Of a stretch of 64,000 nucleotides of DNA, positions 15,494 to 24,628 are shown piece by piece. Location of the stretch: the NCBI RefSeq assembly GCF_900182815.1, contig NZ_FXUA01000004.1, positions 62,001-126,000 of the forward strand, given 5' to 3'. The stretch is from Algoriphagus winogradskyi. Its GTDB lineage: Bacteria; Bacteroidota; Bacteroidia; Cytophagales; Cyclobacteriaceae. A program made the position numbers and the translations under genes. The notes beneath the pieces were generated by a model. That model was not told where the DNA came from, made no database searches, and worked only from the letters and a program-made list of their open reading frames with translations. Each line of letters begins with the position of its first letter. Within the stretch, counting starts at the first letter, position 1.

Positions 15494-18360
15494 TGAATAA
15501 TAGAATAGGATACCGTAGAGATTTTTGGCTAACGCTTGTCATTGGCAGTGGGTTGGTATTTATGGTGGTATTACTAGGGGTTAGTTTTTTTATTGCTATT
15601 TCTGATGCTGAGATTAAGGCTAGAAAGGAGTTCTTGATAAAACAGACAGAACTAGCCGCTTCTGAGATTGAGCTCGCTATTGATCGATTCGAAGAGAATG
15701 CAAGTGGGCTTACAGACTATCTTGAAGACGAAGACTTGGATGGGGATGATTTCAGAGATGATCTTACCAAAGCCGTTAGAAAGATTTATAACAACTATCC
15801 AGGTCTTATTGATACTGCGTGGGTAAACCTTCAGGATTCGGTGGTGTATATGACCAAAACTGATCGAAATGATTTCATTCGAAATAGATATATAAAGAAG
15901 GTACCTCTAAAAGGAAGTCGAAATTTTCTATACTATACCGCTGGTAATGGGAAGGGATTTGAGGTTACATTTTCGTTAAACCCGATTAGGTTTACCAAGA
16001 ATTTTGTCACTCATTATTATCTGAATAATGGAGGGACAAAATTGCTCCTAATTGATGAAGAATTGATAAGTCTTGATCTTGAGGATGAACAATTAACATT
16101 AGAAATTGACTCCGTTTCATATCAAAATATTCAAAATGATGCGTCAATTGGGGTAATTGGAATTTACGAAATTGATTGGAAGGAGGAAGAAGAGGCTGGC
16201 ATTGGAGTATTGGTAGAATACCCTTTTGATTTTGGAAGTATTTATGAAAACGTAGCCCTATTATTTATGATTGAATCCAATTCAATCACAAGTGGGATTT
16301 ATAGTACTTACCTATTTTTGTTTGCCGGGTTTGTAATACTATTAATTGGTACGGTTGTCTTTTTTACACTTTCAATTCAGAACAGATTAAAGTCACAAAA
16401 ACTACTTGAAGAAAGTGCTCAGGAGATTTCAGAATTATTTGATCAACAAAACATTTTACTTAAAGAGCTGAGGGGGTTTGTGTTTTTTCACGATTTTAAA
16501 GGGCAGATAACTCGGGTAAGTGAAGAAGTCGATGAAATCTTAGGACATTCTAAAACTGATTTTTTGGAAGCATTTGGAAGTAATACCAAGAATGTAGATG
16601 TTCTGAATGTGAGAGAATTAGTAAAAGGAGCTTTAAGTCAAAATAAGTCCTTTGTGGACCTTGAATACGATTTCAAAAAGCCTGATGGAAAAGTAGTTAG
16701 GTTAAGAATCTTTGAAAAATTAGTATTTGATAAGTCAGGTAGATTTAATGGTGGACTTGGGATTTGCACTGATATTTCTGATCAATTTCAAAGCAAACAA
16801 GAGTTGATTGAAAGTGGTAAACGCCTCCAAAACCTGATTGATAATATTCCTGATATCATTTTTGCGTATGATAATTATGGGATTTTATTAGAGTCTTATG
16901 CTAAAGACCAAAAATTTTTAAAATCATTAGGCACCTCAGTGATAGGTGAGTCTGTTTTTGATTTGGTTCCGGAAAAGCAACGGGATCAGACTAAATTTGC
17001 TTTTGACCTTGCAAGAAGAACGGGGCAAATTCAAACTGTCGATTTAAATTTCAATTCTAGGGAAGAAAGTCAATACTTTGAGATTCGGTTTTTCCCCTTA
17101 GATACCAAACGAATGATGTCTATTACCAAAGATATCACCAGCCAGCGTGTTTGGGAAAAGGGATTAGTTGAAGCCATGAATGCTGCAGATCAGGCGAGTA
17201 GAGCCAAGTCTGAATTTTTAGCGAATATGAGTCATGAAATACGGACACCAATGAACGGGCTCTTGGGCATAATTGATTTGTTGGGCCAAACCAACTTGGA
17301 TGATGAGCAACTTCAATACTTGGAGGTTATCAAAAATTCAGGTAATTCACTGCTAAGCATTATTAAGGATATTCTTGATTATTCTAAAATTGAAGCTGGA
17401 AAAATAGAAATCAATACAAATATTTTTTGTCCTGCAGATGAACTTGAAAAGCAAGTCCAAATTCTATCAGGATTAGCTCAAAAGAAAGGAGTTATTCTTA
17501 AAACTACCCATCAACCAAAAACAGAGGAGATGATAGAAGGAGATGTGGAGAAAATCAACCAAATTATTCTGAATCTAGTTGGGAATGCGGTTAAGTTTAC
17601 CCCAAAGGGTGGAATAGTGTCGGCAAAGCTAGAAATTGAAAATATTTCCGGAGGAATCAATTTTTTAAAATGTATAGTTCAAGACAGTGGAATAGGTATT
17701 CCAGCAGAGGAAATTCCCAAACTAACGGATCCATTTTATCAGGTTGAAAGTTCAAGTTCAAGAAGTTATCAAGGGACTGGGCTTGGATTAGCGATTGCAA
17801 AGAAGATAGTGGAATTGATGGGAGGAGAGCTGACTATATCTAGTGAACTAGGGAAAGGATCTGTTTTTTCTTTTTCGGTAATAGTGAAAAAAGCTCCCGA
17901 AATACCAACAGAATTTACTTTAAATGAACAGCCAAGGCGGGTAAATTGGAATGGTATGGCTAAAGAATATCCACTTAGAATTCTTTTAGCAGAGGATAAT
18001 GAATTAAACCTTCAGCTTATGCATCTTATGTTTGATCAACTGGGCTATGAATTCGAGGTGGTTAAAAACGGGCAAGAAGCATTGCAGATGGTAAAAGAAA
18101 AGGAATTTGACCTTATACTGATGGATGTGCAAATGCCTGTTTTGAATGGTTTGGATGCGTCAAGGGAAATCAGAAAGTTGGGTGAGCAAGGGAGAGTTTT
18201 TATTGTAGGCTTATCTGCCAATGTGTTCGATGAAGATCAGAAAAAAGCTGTAGAAGCGGGTATGGATGACTATTTGACCAAGCCTATTAGGTTATTTTCA
18301 TTAGCAGAAAAATTGAAGGAGTACTCCTTAAAGGCTGAATTATCACATGGAAAAGTATAA
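15493..18360 (+). CDS. Membrane-bound hybrid sensor histidine kinase/response regulator
   Basis: 955 residues. Transmembrane helix at about 13-35, extracytoplasmic sensor region (about 36-270), second helix at about 272-296, then two PAS-like domains (about 325-435 and 440-555), HisKA with phospho-acceptor H581 in NMSHEIRTPMNG, HATPase_c (NLVGNAVKFTP, DSGIGIP, GTGLGLAI) and a C-terminal receiver domain with phospho-acceptor D878 in LILMDVQMPVLNG. There is no DNA-binding output, so the signal must go to an HPt/response regulator elsewhere. The start overlaps the Cache-like lipoprotein stop, a likely sensor partner. Confidence 0.93.
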   Translation: MNNRIGYRRDFWLTLVIGSGLVFMVVLLGVSFFIAISDAEIKARKEFLIKQTELAASEIELAIDRFEENASGLTDYLEDEDLDGDDFRDDLTKAVRKIYNNYPGLIDTAWVNLQDSVVYMTKTDRNDFIRNRYIKKVPLKGSRNFLYYTAGNGKGFEVTFSLNPIRFTKNFVTHYYLNNGGTKLLLIDEELISLDLEDEQLTLEIDSVSYQNIQNDASIGVIGIYEIDWKEEEEAGIGVLVEYPFDFGSIYENVALLFMIESNSITSGIYSTYLFLFAGFVILLIGTVVFFTLSIQNRLKSQKLLEESAQEISELFDQQNILLKELRGFVFFHDFKGQITRVSEEVDEILGHSKTDFLEAFGSNTKNVDVLNVRELVKGALSQNKSFVDLEYDFKKPDGKVVRLRIFEKLVFDKSGRFNGGLGICTDISDQFQSKQELIESGKRLQNLIDNIPDIIFAYDNYGILLESYAKDQKFLKSLGTSVIGESVFDLVPEKQRDQTKFAFDLARRTGQIQTVDLNFNSREESQYFEIRFFPLDTKRMMSITKDITSQRVWEKGLVEAMNAADQASRAKSEFLANMSHEIRTPMNGLLGIIDLLGQTNLDDEQLQYLEVIKNSGNSLLSIIKDILDYSKIEAGKIEINTNIFCPADELEKQVQILSGLAQKKGVILKTTHQPKTEEMIEGDVEKINQIILNLVGNAVKFTPKGGIVSAKLEIENISGGINFLKCIVQDSGIGIPAEEIPKLTDPFYQVESSSSRSYQGTGLGLAIAKKIVELMGGELTISSELGKGSVFSFSVIVKKAPEIPTEFTLNEQPRRVNWNGMAKEYPLRILLAEDNELNLQLMHLMFDQLGYEFEVVKNGQEALQMVKEKEFDLILMDVQMPVLNGLDASREIRKLGEQGRVFIVGLSANVFDEDQKKAVEAGMDDYLTKPIRLFSLAEKLKEYSLKAELSHGKV

Positions 18361-18430
18361 AAAAAGCCGGCTAATGATATGCTCCCAAAAAGTTTGACAC
18401 TTATGGGGGCTAGTTCACAAACCGGCTTTT
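18361..18430. terminator. Structured terminator region between convergent genes
   Basis: AAAAGCCGG (18362-18370) pairs with CCGGCTTTT (18422-18430); an inner arm GCTCCCA/TGGGGGC (18381-18387 and 18404-18410) folds inside the long loop. A's on the left and T's on the right make the structure usable from both directions, ending the kinase and E2 transcripts. Confidence 0.65.
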
Positions 18431-18434
18431 AATA

Positions 18435-19730
18435 TTATAGGGGAGTATTGATATCAAATGCTTCGAGGTAATCCGAAACACGCTTGACAAACTTCCCACC
18501 TAGGGAACCATCTACCACTCGATGGTCATAGGAGTGAGATAAGAACATTTTATGTCTAATTGCAATCACGTCGCCAGTTGGCGTTTCTACGACCGCAGGT
18601 TTTTTCACAATAGCTCCTACAGCCATAATTGCTACCTGAGGCTGTGGAATGATAGGAGTTCCCATTACATTACCAAAAGAGCCTACATTGGAAACGGTAT
18701 AGGTACCACCAGCAAGGTGATCGGCATTTAACTTATTGTTTCTGGCAAGGTTGGCAAGCTCATTTACTTTTTTCGAAATGCCAACAAGATTAAGCTGATC
18801 TGCTTTCCTGATGATAGGGACAATTAGGTTACCGCTTGGGAGTGCTACAGCCATACCGATGTTGATGTCCTTTTTCCGTATAAGTCTATCACCATCTACA
18901 GAGATATTGATCATTGGAAAATCTCTTATTGCTTTTGCTACCGCCTCAATAAAAAATGGAGTATATGTAATTGACTCTCCAAATTTAGCTTTGTAATCAA
19001 GTTTATGACGCTCTCTCCATAAAACAATATTGGTCATATCAGCTTCAACAAAGGATGTGACATGAGCGGAAATACGTTTCGACTCTACCATTCGCTGCGC
19101 AATCATCTTGCGCATCCGGTCCATTTCTATGATCTCGTCTTCACCAGAAACACTAACCTGTACTTTTGGAGCAGAAATAGATGGAATAGAAGCAGATTCT
19201 TTAACTGGAGTATTTCTTGTTTCGAGATAATTCAACATGTCCTGCTTGGTCACGCGTGCATCTTTTCCAGATCCGGGAACTTTTGAAAGTTCAGCTTTAG
19301 AAATACCTTCTTCTTTTGCGATACTTTGAACAAGGGGAGAGTAGAATCTATCGTCTCCATCAGCTTCTGAATTTGAATTGTCTGGCGCTTTAAGAATAGC
19401 AGCAGTATTTTCAGGGGCAGAAGAAATAAGGTCTTCTTTCTGTGAATCAGCTTTTGGTTCTGAATTTAAAGGAGCTGAACCTACTTCGCCTTCAGTTTCT
19501 ATAATTGCAATCGGAGCACCCACGGCGATGACATCACCTTCTTGAGCAAGGATTTGTTTTAGGACTCCAGCATGAATAGAAGGAACCTCAGTATCTACTT
19601 TGTCTGTAGCTACTTCCAATACGGATTCATCTTGTTCAATCGTGTCACCCTCTTTTTTAAGCCAAGTAAGCACTGTACCTTCTATGATACTCTCGCCCAT
19701 TTTGGGCATTAGCATTTCTACAATCGCCAT
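18435..19730 (-). CDS. 2-oxoacid dehydrogenase complex E2 (dihydrolipoamide acyltransferase)
   Basis: 431 residues. N-terminal lipoyl domain with the lipoylated K44 in EVATDKVDTEVPS, a flexible Ala/Pro/Ser/Glu linker, a peripheral subunit-binding domain (about 130-170) and the C-terminal acyltransferase domain with the active-site SYDHRVVDGS. The PKMGESIIEGT start is common in branched-chain and 2-oxoglutarate type E2s of Bacteroidota. Because no E1 or E3 gene is adjacent, the substrate (branched-chain 2-oxoacids versus pyruvate or 2-oxoglutarate) is uncertain; the branched-chain complex would fit with IcmF nearby. ATG at 19730 is preceded by a TTTG-N20-TAATTTAA promoter-like sequence. Confidence 0.9.
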   Translation of the reverse strand: MAIVEMLMPKMGESIIEGTVLTWLKKEGDTIEQDESVLEVATDKVDTEVPSIHAGVLKQILAQEGDVIAVGAPIAIIETEGEVGSAPLNSEPKADSQKEDLISSAPENTAAILKAPDNSNSEADGDDRFYSPLVQSIAKEEGISKAELSKVPGSGKDARVTKQDMLNYLETRNTPVKESASIPSISAPKVQVSVSGEDEIIEMDRMRKMIAQRMVESKRISAHVTSFVEADMTNIVLWRERHKLDYKAKFGESITYTPFFIEAVAKAIRDFPMINISVDGDRLIRKKDINIGMAVALPSGNLIVPIIRKADQLNLVGISKKVNELANLARNNKLNADHLAGGTYTVSNVGSFGNVMGTPIIPQPQVAIMAVGAIVKKPAVVETPTGDVIAIRHKMFLSHSYDHRVVDGSLGGKFVKRVSDYLEAFDINTPL

Positions 19731-19825
19731 GGTTATTGATTAATGATTTATTGGGTTTATATACAAGTTTTAAAATTAAATTTTATAAAACAGGATCACA
19801 AACCTTTCAATAGAAATTTTATTTG

Positions 19826-21076
19826 TTATTTCTCTAAAATACAAATCCTAAGGAGATTCAATACTGCTACTCCAGTCAATTGTATATTAAGCATTCTGTC
19901 TTGTGTCAGTTGAAGTTTTTTTGTTTCAATAAATCCTTCTCCCACACAGGAAATCCAAACTGTACCTACTGGTTTTTCTTCTGTACCTCCATTTGGACCA
20001 GCGATTCCACTACTAGCTAGTCCAAAATCGGCATGGAATAAATCTCGCACTCCCTTAGCCATTTCTGTGACAGTCTCTTCACTAACTGCTCCAAAAGAGT
20101 TTAAAGTTTCATTCCTAACCTTAAGGATTTCATTTTTGAATTGATTGTGATAGGGTACTACTGCCCCTTTAAAATACGAACTACTCCCGGAAATACTGGT
20201 TATTAAATGTGAAATGTAGCCTCCAGAACAGCTTTCAGCTAATGCTACAGTTTTCTCATTTGATGTCAAAAGCTTACCAATTGCCGTTTCTAAAGACTCA
20301 GAATCATAACCATATACGTATTTCTCAATACTCGATAAGACCAAATTTATCTGTACTTGGATATCTTTTTCGATTTCCTCTTTGACTTGCCCAAAACCTG
20401 TAAGTCGGAGCTTGACATGACCTAACGATGGAAGGTATGCCAGCCTTATATTTTTTGGAAGCGCATTTTCCCATTCCCGTATCAAATCTGCTAGCCAACT
20501 TTCTCCAATACCGACGGTTTTGACCATCCGATGCACAATGATAGGTAGAGGAAATAGGGTAGGCAGCTTTGGTAAGACGAAGTCGGTCATCAACCTTTTC
20601 ATTTCGTGTGGTACTCCTGGCATAGACATCCAGTAAGTTCCATTTCTTTCAAACCACATGCCCGGAGCTGTGCCCACCTCATTGGGTACATAAGTACAAC
20701 AGGAAGGTAAATGTCCTTGAAGAATATTTAAAGGCGTGATTTCTCTTCCTCGTCTTTTGAAAAACTCTGTAACAGCCTCTACTGCAGCGGGATTTTCAAC
20801 AATTGGGCAGTCAAAGTATTCTGCCATCAATGGTTTGGTCAGATCATCTTGTGTGGGACCAAGTCCTCCGGTAATCAAAATAATGTCAGCTCTAGCTTCA
20901 GCTGAAGTAAATGCCGCCAGAATGTCTTTTCTGTCATCGCCTACAGTGGTTTTACGAACCACCTTGACGCCCATAAGGTCCAATTCTTGACTGATCCAAT
21001 GACTGTTTGTGTCCACTATCTGACCATAGAGCAATTCGTCTCCTATGGCTATTATTTCAGCTCTAACTACTTTCAT
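19826..21076 (-). CDS. cinA: CinA family protein (nicotinamide-nucleotide amidohydrolase)
   Basis: 416 residues, full length. The N-terminal domain is the molybdopterin-binding-like/COG1058 pyrophosphatase (AEIIAIGDELLYGQIVDTNS, ITGGLGPTQDDLT), and the C-terminal domain is PncC-type NMN deamidase (ALAESCSGGYISHLITSISG, GIAGPNGGTEEKPVGTV). It recycles NMN and clears ADP-ribose-like compounds, and in some species it is damage- or competence-inducible. It follows the SDR gene after 4 bases in the folA-SDR-cinA operon. Confidence 0.94.
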   Translation of the reverse strand: MKVVRAEIIAIGDELLYGQIVDTNSHWISQELDLMGVKVVRKTTVGDDRKDILAAFTSAEARADIILITGGLGPTQDDLTKPLMAEYFDCPIVENPAAVEAVTEFFKRRGREITPLNILQGHLPSCCTYVPNEVGTAPGMWFERNGTYWMSMPGVPHEMKRLMTDFVLPKLPTLFPLPIIVHRMVKTVGIGESWLADLIREWENALPKNIRLAYLPSLGHVKLRLTGFGQVKEEIEKDIQVQINLVLSSIEKYVYGYDSESLETAIGKLLTSNEKTVALAESCSGGYISHLITSISGSSSYFKGAVVPYHNQFKNEILKVRNETLNSFGAVSEETVTEMAKGVRDLFHADFGLASSGIAGPNGGTEEKPVGTVWISCVGEGFIETKKLQLTQDRMLNIQLTGVAVLNLLRICILEK

Positions 21077-21080
21077 CTTA

Positions 21081-21866
21081 TTATCTCACTTCTGATTTAC
21101 GTAGTATTTTTGTGAAAACTGTAGGAACAAATCTCTTTAAGTAAATTCCCATTGTTTCCTTTCCACCGATATAAACTTCTTCTTTTCGCTTTTTAAGTGC
21201 ACTGTAGATTTGCTTTGCGCATTCATCAGCACTCATTCCATTTTCTTGCGCTTTGTCCATTTCATTGAGAGGAGTGCCGTCAGCTGTCAGTGCATTTTTC
21301 GAAACATCCGTCTTGATAAAACCAGGGCAGATCATAGTAACTGAAATATTTTCCTCAAAATGCTCTAATCTCAAAGATTCGAAGAACCCATGAAGTGCAT
21401 GTTTAGCCGCAGCATAGCTTGATCTGTAGGGCGAGCCAAATTTTCCCACTAGAGATGAAATCACTCCAAATTGTCCACTTTTTCTTTCAATAAAATGAGG
21501 AAGTATTGCCTTTGTAAGAGCTACAGTTCCAAAGAAATTTACTTCCATGAGCTTCCTGTCTACTTCAATTGGGGTATCTCTAATCAAAGAACGCTGACTA
21601 ATTCCACCATTATGTAAGACCGAATCTATATGCCCAAAAGCAGCAATAGCTTCAGCAGTTTTCTCTGCAAATAAGTGCTGATCTACCAGATCAAGTGGAA
21701 GTACTTTGCAGTTTTCAGGATGTGAACTAGCTGTTTTAACTTTTTTAAGTGCTTCTTCATTTCTCGCTGAAAGAATTACTTGATATCCTTCATTTACAAA
21801 TTTGTAAGCTGAGGCTTCTCCAATTCCAGAGGAAGCTCCAGTTATCCAGATTACTTTTTTAGACAT
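21081..21866 (-). CDS. SDR family oxidoreductase
   Basis: 261 residues from the ATG at 21866 (MSKKVIWITG); the open frame continues 19 codons upstream into folA but lacks family similarity there. Classical short-chain dehydrogenase: TGASSGIGEA cofactor motif, NGGIS (NNAG equivalent), S139-type serine in ISSLVGKFG and the YAAAKHALHGF active site. The C-terminal basic stretch suggests a DltE/YqjQ-like membrane-associated reductase, substrate unknown. It starts one base from the folA stop and is presumably cotranscribed. Confidence 0.9.
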   Translation of the reverse strand: MSKKVIWITGASSGIGEASAYKFVNEGYQVILSARNEEALKKVKTASSHPENCKVLPLDLVDQHLFAEKTAEAIAAFGHIDSVLHNGGISQRSLIRDTPIEVDRKLMEVNFFGTVALTKAILPHFIERKSGQFGVISSLVGKFGSPYRSSYAAAKHALHGFFESLRLEHFEENISVTMICPGFIKTDVSKNALTADGTPLNEMDKAQENGMSADECAKQIYSALKKRKEEVYIGGKETMGIYLKRFVPTVFTKILRKSEVR

Positions 21867-21867
21867 G

Positions 21868-22368
21868 CTACTTGTGTATTCTTTCGTAATTGACGTAGGT
21901 AAAAGGATATTGATTTCGATCATCAGCAGGATGATGTTCTCTGAAAGTTATCTTCCAGTTTTCCATATTAAATTCTGGGAAATGAGTATCACCTTCAGGC
22001 GAGGCATCAACTTCAGTGAGTACCAACTCATCAGACATAGGTAATGTTTGACGGTAGATTTCACCACCACCGATGACATAGAGATGTTCAACATTCATCT
22101 TTTGGCAGAAAATAAATGCGCTTTCTACACTCTCAAATACATAATGCCCCTCAGGTACTTTATAGTTCTTATTTCTGGTAATTACGATATGGGTTCTGTT
22201 TGGTAGAGGTTTTCCCAATGACTCAAAAGTCTTTCTTCCCATAAGAATAAAATGGTCGGAAGTGAGTCTTTTAAATCGCTTAAAATCATCTGGCAATCGC
22301 CAAACTAGATCGTTTTCTTTACCAATTACATTGTTGGTGGCCAAAGCGGCTATTAGTGATATCTTCAT
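21868..22368 (-). CDS. folA: Dihydrofolate reductase
   Basis: Reduces dihydrofolate to tetrahydrofolate with NADPH. The 166 residues match type I DHFR. ISLIAALATNNVIGKENDLVWRLP carries the Met20-loop region and the substrate-binding acidic residue region, with HFILMGRKTFESLGKPLPNR and YVIGGGEIYRQTLP as NADPH-binding boxes. It is the first gene of a likely folA-SDR-cinA operon on the minus strand. No thyA is visible upstream. Confidence 0.96.
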   Translation of the reverse strand: MKISLIAALATNNVIGKENDLVWRLPDDFKRFKRLTSDHFILMGRKTFESLGKPLPNRTHIVITRNKNYKVPEGHYVFESVESAFIFCQKMNVEHLYVIGGGEIYRQTLPMSDELVLTEVDASPEGDTHFPEFNMENWKITFREHHPADDRNQYPFTYVNYERIHK

Positions 22369-22432
22369 GCAAAATCCTTCTTGCCTTGAAGATAACAGGC
22401 CTTGACACCATATAAAATAAAAAAAGCTAGAA

Positions 22433-23365
22433 TTACTCCTTCTCTATTGAATTCATGATGTTCGGGTATTCCGACATTGTAAGCGATTTAGGAGAGGATT
22501 CATCTATTTCTATCACTTTCATCTCTACTTTTTCAGAGTCTTTGGAGGTGAAAGTCAATTCCATAAAATTGCCTTCAGGCATATTTTTAAAATGCTGCGC
22601 ATATCTTTCTTGCGCTTTTGCAGTCATCATGGGACTATTGGCACCCCAAAAAGATGCATACCCACCGATTGGTTTATCTGTCAGCCAATAGTAGCCTTCT
22701 CCATCTTCACTGACTACATGATACTCCTCGCAGGCATAGCCCAAAATTTCTTTGGAATTCCCCGTTTTTTTAATTGTGACATCGTATTCATCGCTGGAAG
22801 CATCTATTTCTTCATCTATCATTGTATCGAGCTCATCCATATCCAATTTGTATGCGAAACTGGATTTTTCCCCTTTATTATCCAGGAAAACAATTGAGGC
22901 TTGATTTTTCACATCGAAAACCATTGAAGTGGAAGCTTTTGGATTTTTTGGATCTATTAATTCCATTCCAGTATAATCGGCCGATTCAGCTAGATAGGAT
23001 TTCAAGAGAAAAGGATCCTCAGTCTTTCCTTTTTCATTTGTGCTGATCATTTCGATAACTAGGTATCCAAAAAAATCATATTCATCTTCAGTATCTACTG
23101 GTTCTCCTAGTCCACCCAATATTTTGCTCATGTCAAAACCTCCCGTAGAAGAACTATCCGATCCATCACCATACATGTCGGAAAACAACTTCTCAAGCTG
23201 CTTTTCGGTCATTTTTGTTGCTTCTTTTTCTACTTTGTCTTGTATTGCTTTCTCCATGCCTCTATTTGCGGCTTTCTGGATTTTTTTGATGAATTGTGCT
23301 TCAGCTGAAAAAGATAGTGCTGTGATTAATACTATTATTATGGATATACGACTCAGATTTTTCAT
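22433..23365 (-). CDS. Exported DUF4412-like protein
   Basis: 310 residues with an N-terminal signal peptide (MKNLSRISIIIVLITALSFS, cleavage after AEA). After a Lys/Glu-rich helical segment (about 30-65) and a Ser/Gly linker, the body resembles DUF4412: ILGYACEEYHVVSEDGEGYYW followed by a Met-rich C-terminal part. The family is of unknown function, found in the periplasm or outer membrane of Bacteroidota. It lies between folA and fmt on the same strand with gaps of 64 and 99 bases, so it may have its own promoter. Confidence 0.75.
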   Translation of the reverse strand: MKNLSRISIIIVLITALSFSAEAQFIKKIQKAANRGMEKAIQDKVEKEATKMTEKQLEKLFSDMYGDGSDSSSTGGFDMSKILGGLGEPVDTEDEYDFFGYLVIEMISTNEKGKTEDPFLLKSYLAESADYTGMELIDPKNPKASTSMVFDVKNQASIVFLDNKGEKSSFAYKLDMDELDTMIDEEIDASSDEYDVTIKKTGNSKEILGYACEEYHVVSEDGEGYYWLTDKPIGGYASFWGANSPMMTAKAQERYAQHFKNMPEGNFMELTFTSKDSEKVEMKVIEIDESSPKSLTMSEYPNIMNSIEKE

Positions 23366-23464
23366 GATTTTTTGATTTAAAAATTGGTGTAGATATTGTC
23401 CTTAAGTTCCTTAAAATCAGGTTAAAAATAATATATTTTGCTCTTTTTTCTATAAAAACCCTTT

Positions 23465-24391
23465 TTAATTGAATTTGTAGCCCCGAAGCAAATCATCCAC
23501 CTTCATCCGCTTTTTACCTTCTAATTGAAGTTCTGAAATCTCTAGCACGCCCTCACCCGTTTGGACTTTCAAATAGCTTTTATTGTCAGTTACCAAGTCC
23601 CCGATTGGCTTACCAGTTGATTGGTTGGAAGAAAAACTTGTTTTGTAAATTTTACAGATTTTCCCGTCAAATTTAGTCCATGCAGCAGGGTAGGGAGAAA
23701 GTCCTCTTACAAGGTTATGTATCGATTCTGCTGAGTTGCTCCAGTTGATTTCACCGGTTTCTTTGAAGATTTTTGGGGCATGATGAATCGCTTTGGATTC
23801 GTCCTGAGGAGTAGGTTCGACTTTATCTTCAGCAATGTCTTCTACTGTTTTAAGAACCAACTGTGACCCAAGGTTCATTAATTTTTCATACACAGATCCA
23901 AGGTCATCCTCTTTAAGGATTTTTATTTTTTCCTGATAAATAATACTACCAGTATCGATCTCATGCTTAAGGAAAAAAGTGGTAACACCGGTCTCTTTAT
24001 CTCCATTAATTATAGCCCAGTTTATAGGTGCAGCTCCTCGATAATTTGGCAAAAGAGATGCATGAAGATTGAAGGTGCCTAATGGAGGCATATTCCATAC
24101 TGATTCAGGAAGCATTCGGAATGCTACCACAATTTGTAAATCAGCCTTAAGGGCACGAAGCTCATTCTGGAATTCCGGAGACTTTAGATTTGTAGGTTGA
24201 AGAATATTCAAATTCAACTTAAGCGCAGCCTCTTTTACTGGCGAAGGAATTAACTTTTGTCCCCGTCCTTTAGGCTTATCCGGAGCTGTAATCACACCTA
24301 CGATATTCCAACCATTTTCTACCAACAACTCTAAAGAAGGCACTGCAAACTCAGGAGTGCCCATATAAATGATTCGAAGATTTTTATTCAT
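23465..24391 (-). CDS. fmt: Methionyl-tRNA formyltransferase
   Basis: Formylates initiator Met-tRNA with 10-formyl-THF. The 308 residues are full length. Family motifs are IYMGTPEFAVPSLELL, the catalytic stretch NLHASLLPNYRGAAP (Asn and His of the active site), FFLKHEIDTGSII (catalytic Asp) and the C-terminal OB-fold domain beginning near residue 205. It is divergent from the permease gene at 24629. Def (peptide deformylase) is not adjacent. Confidence 0.97.
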   Translation of the reverse strand: MNKNLRIIYMGTPEFAVPSLELLVENGWNIVGVITAPDKPKGRGQKLIPSPVKEAALKLNLNILQPTNLKSPEFQNELRALKADLQIVVAFRMLPESVWNMPPLGTFNLHASLLPNYRGAAPINWAIINGDKETGVTTFFLKHEIDTGSIIYQEKIKILKEDDLGSVYEKLMNLGSQLVLKTVEDIAEDKVEPTPQDESKAIHHAPKIFKETGEINWSNSAESIHNLVRGLSPYPAAWTKFDGKICKIYKTSFSSNQSTGKPIGDLVTDNKSYLKVQTGEGVLEISELQLEGKKRMKVDDLLRGYKFN

Positions 24392-24628
24392 AGTGAAGTT
24401 GATTTTAAATTTGAAATATAGAATTTGAAATATTCAAACTCAATTATTGATAAGGCATTTCGCAAAACAGAGCTTGTAGGTTCCTAACTATTACTAGCAA
24501 TGACCTTAGCAAGGCTGAACTGAATTTGAAAGAATTAACGGTGCTATACTCAAAAAGTAAATAAAGGGCGAAAGTTTCGTTTGCTTCATGCTATTTTGCG
24601 GTCTCATAGAACAAATTAAAGCAGTCCT
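24392..24628. other. Divergent intergenic region without a recognised gene
   Basis: 237 bases between fmt (minus) and the permease gene (plus). A 64-codon open frame on the minus strand overlaps the permease gene out of frame and shows no protein-like pattern. No strong promoter match is seen, though both flanking genes must be driven from here. Confidence 0.5.
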
